Shown here: positions 63,939 through 64,000 of the stretch, one piece after another
Layout: the number at the start of each line of letters is the position of its first letter
How positions within the stretch are numbered: the first letter of the stretch is position 1
Assembly (NCBI RefSeq): GCF_015352955.1
Contig: NZ_JACYOX010000001.1
Coordinates: forward strand, 310,001 to 374,000
DNA: 64,000 bases
Source: Noviherbaspirillum soli
GTDB taxonomy: Bacteria > Pseudomonadota > Gammaproteobacteria > Burkholderiales > Burkholderiaceae_D
Direction: 5' to 3'
The notes under the pieces: model-generated
What the model was told of the DNA's origin: nothing
The model's input: the letters and a program-made list of their open reading frames with translations, nothing else
Databases searched by the model: none
Program-made: the position numbers and the translations under genes

Positions 63939-64000
63939 ACGCCCGCTGCGGCTAAATTTACAGCAAGAAACAATGTTTATTTAAAAATAGTTGCTCTAGA

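Overview
The window is a high-GC chromosomal stretch of a betaproteobacterium, most likely a member of the Oxalobacteraceae (Burkholderiales; Herbaspirillum, Noviherbaspirillum or Massilia-like). The basis is gene content and arrangement: ratA-rnfH beside smpB, glnA-(DUF4124)-ntrB-ntrC, a prpR / prpB-prpC-acnD-prpF-prpE methylcitrate locus, a homodimeric PDH E1 paralogue with a divergent Lrp regulator, and short palindromic repeats of the type common in that family. The genus is an inference. No rRNA, tRNA, tmRNA, CRISPR array, prophage or transposase gene was recognised.

Layout. 1-9.3 kb: end of a gene, rnfH/ratA against smpB, a large lipoprotein of unknown role, a type II haloacid dehalogenase, a DUF2076 protein, and an 884-residue E1 dehydrogenase divergent from an Lrp/AsnC regulator. 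9.4-16.2 kb: a PNPOx-fold protein, an acyltransferase, a three-gene ABC exporter (ATPase, double-FtsX permease, HlyD adaptor) and an MprF/YbhN-type membrane protein. 16.3-18.9 kb: a translationally coupled response regulator, sensor kinase and exported histidine phosphatase. 19-25.5 kb: a DUF2242 lipoprotein and an RND efflux set (outer-membrane factor, adaptor, pump). 25.6-32.5 kb: hemerythrin and CxxCxGxG proteins, a 1.2 kb repeat-rich gap, a Tat-exported 764-residue orphan, and three minus-strand genes (small disordered protein, MBL hydrolase, DUF4142). 32.8-41.3 kb: a multi-sensor hybrid kinase, an orphan Pro-rich membrane protein, a DegP/DegQ protease, a VapBC pair, a PaaY-like gamma-carbonic-anhydrase fold protein and a small orphan. 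41.3-51.1 kb: the propionate (2-methylcitrate) locus. 51.2-56.9 kb: nitrogen regulation (ntrC, ntrB, DUF4124, glnA) and a rhodanese. 57-64 kb: prfC, a DUF2799 lipoprotein, then a run of small regulatory and stress genes (HTH proteins, zinc ribbon, universal stress protein, DUF2237) ending in a LysR regulator.

How the genes work together. The prp genes turn propionyl-CoA into pyruvate and succinate, under PrpR and a near-consensus sigma-54 promoter. The glnA upstream region carries a sigma-54 promoter and two helically phased NtrC-type sites, and the genes for NtrB and NtrC lie just downstream. Several clusters concern the envelope (ABC exporter, RND pump, YbhN-like protein, two-component system plus periplasmic phosphatase, DegP).

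The most unusual feature is non-coding. Two roughly 190-nt elements lie in opposite orientation at 27.1-27.7 kb. Their long stems differ between copies by compensatory base-pair changes while the loop is nearly unchanged, which points to selection for, or a mutational mechanism preserving, secondary structure. They sit between two pairs of smaller palindromic repeats that also bracket the Tat-exported orphan.
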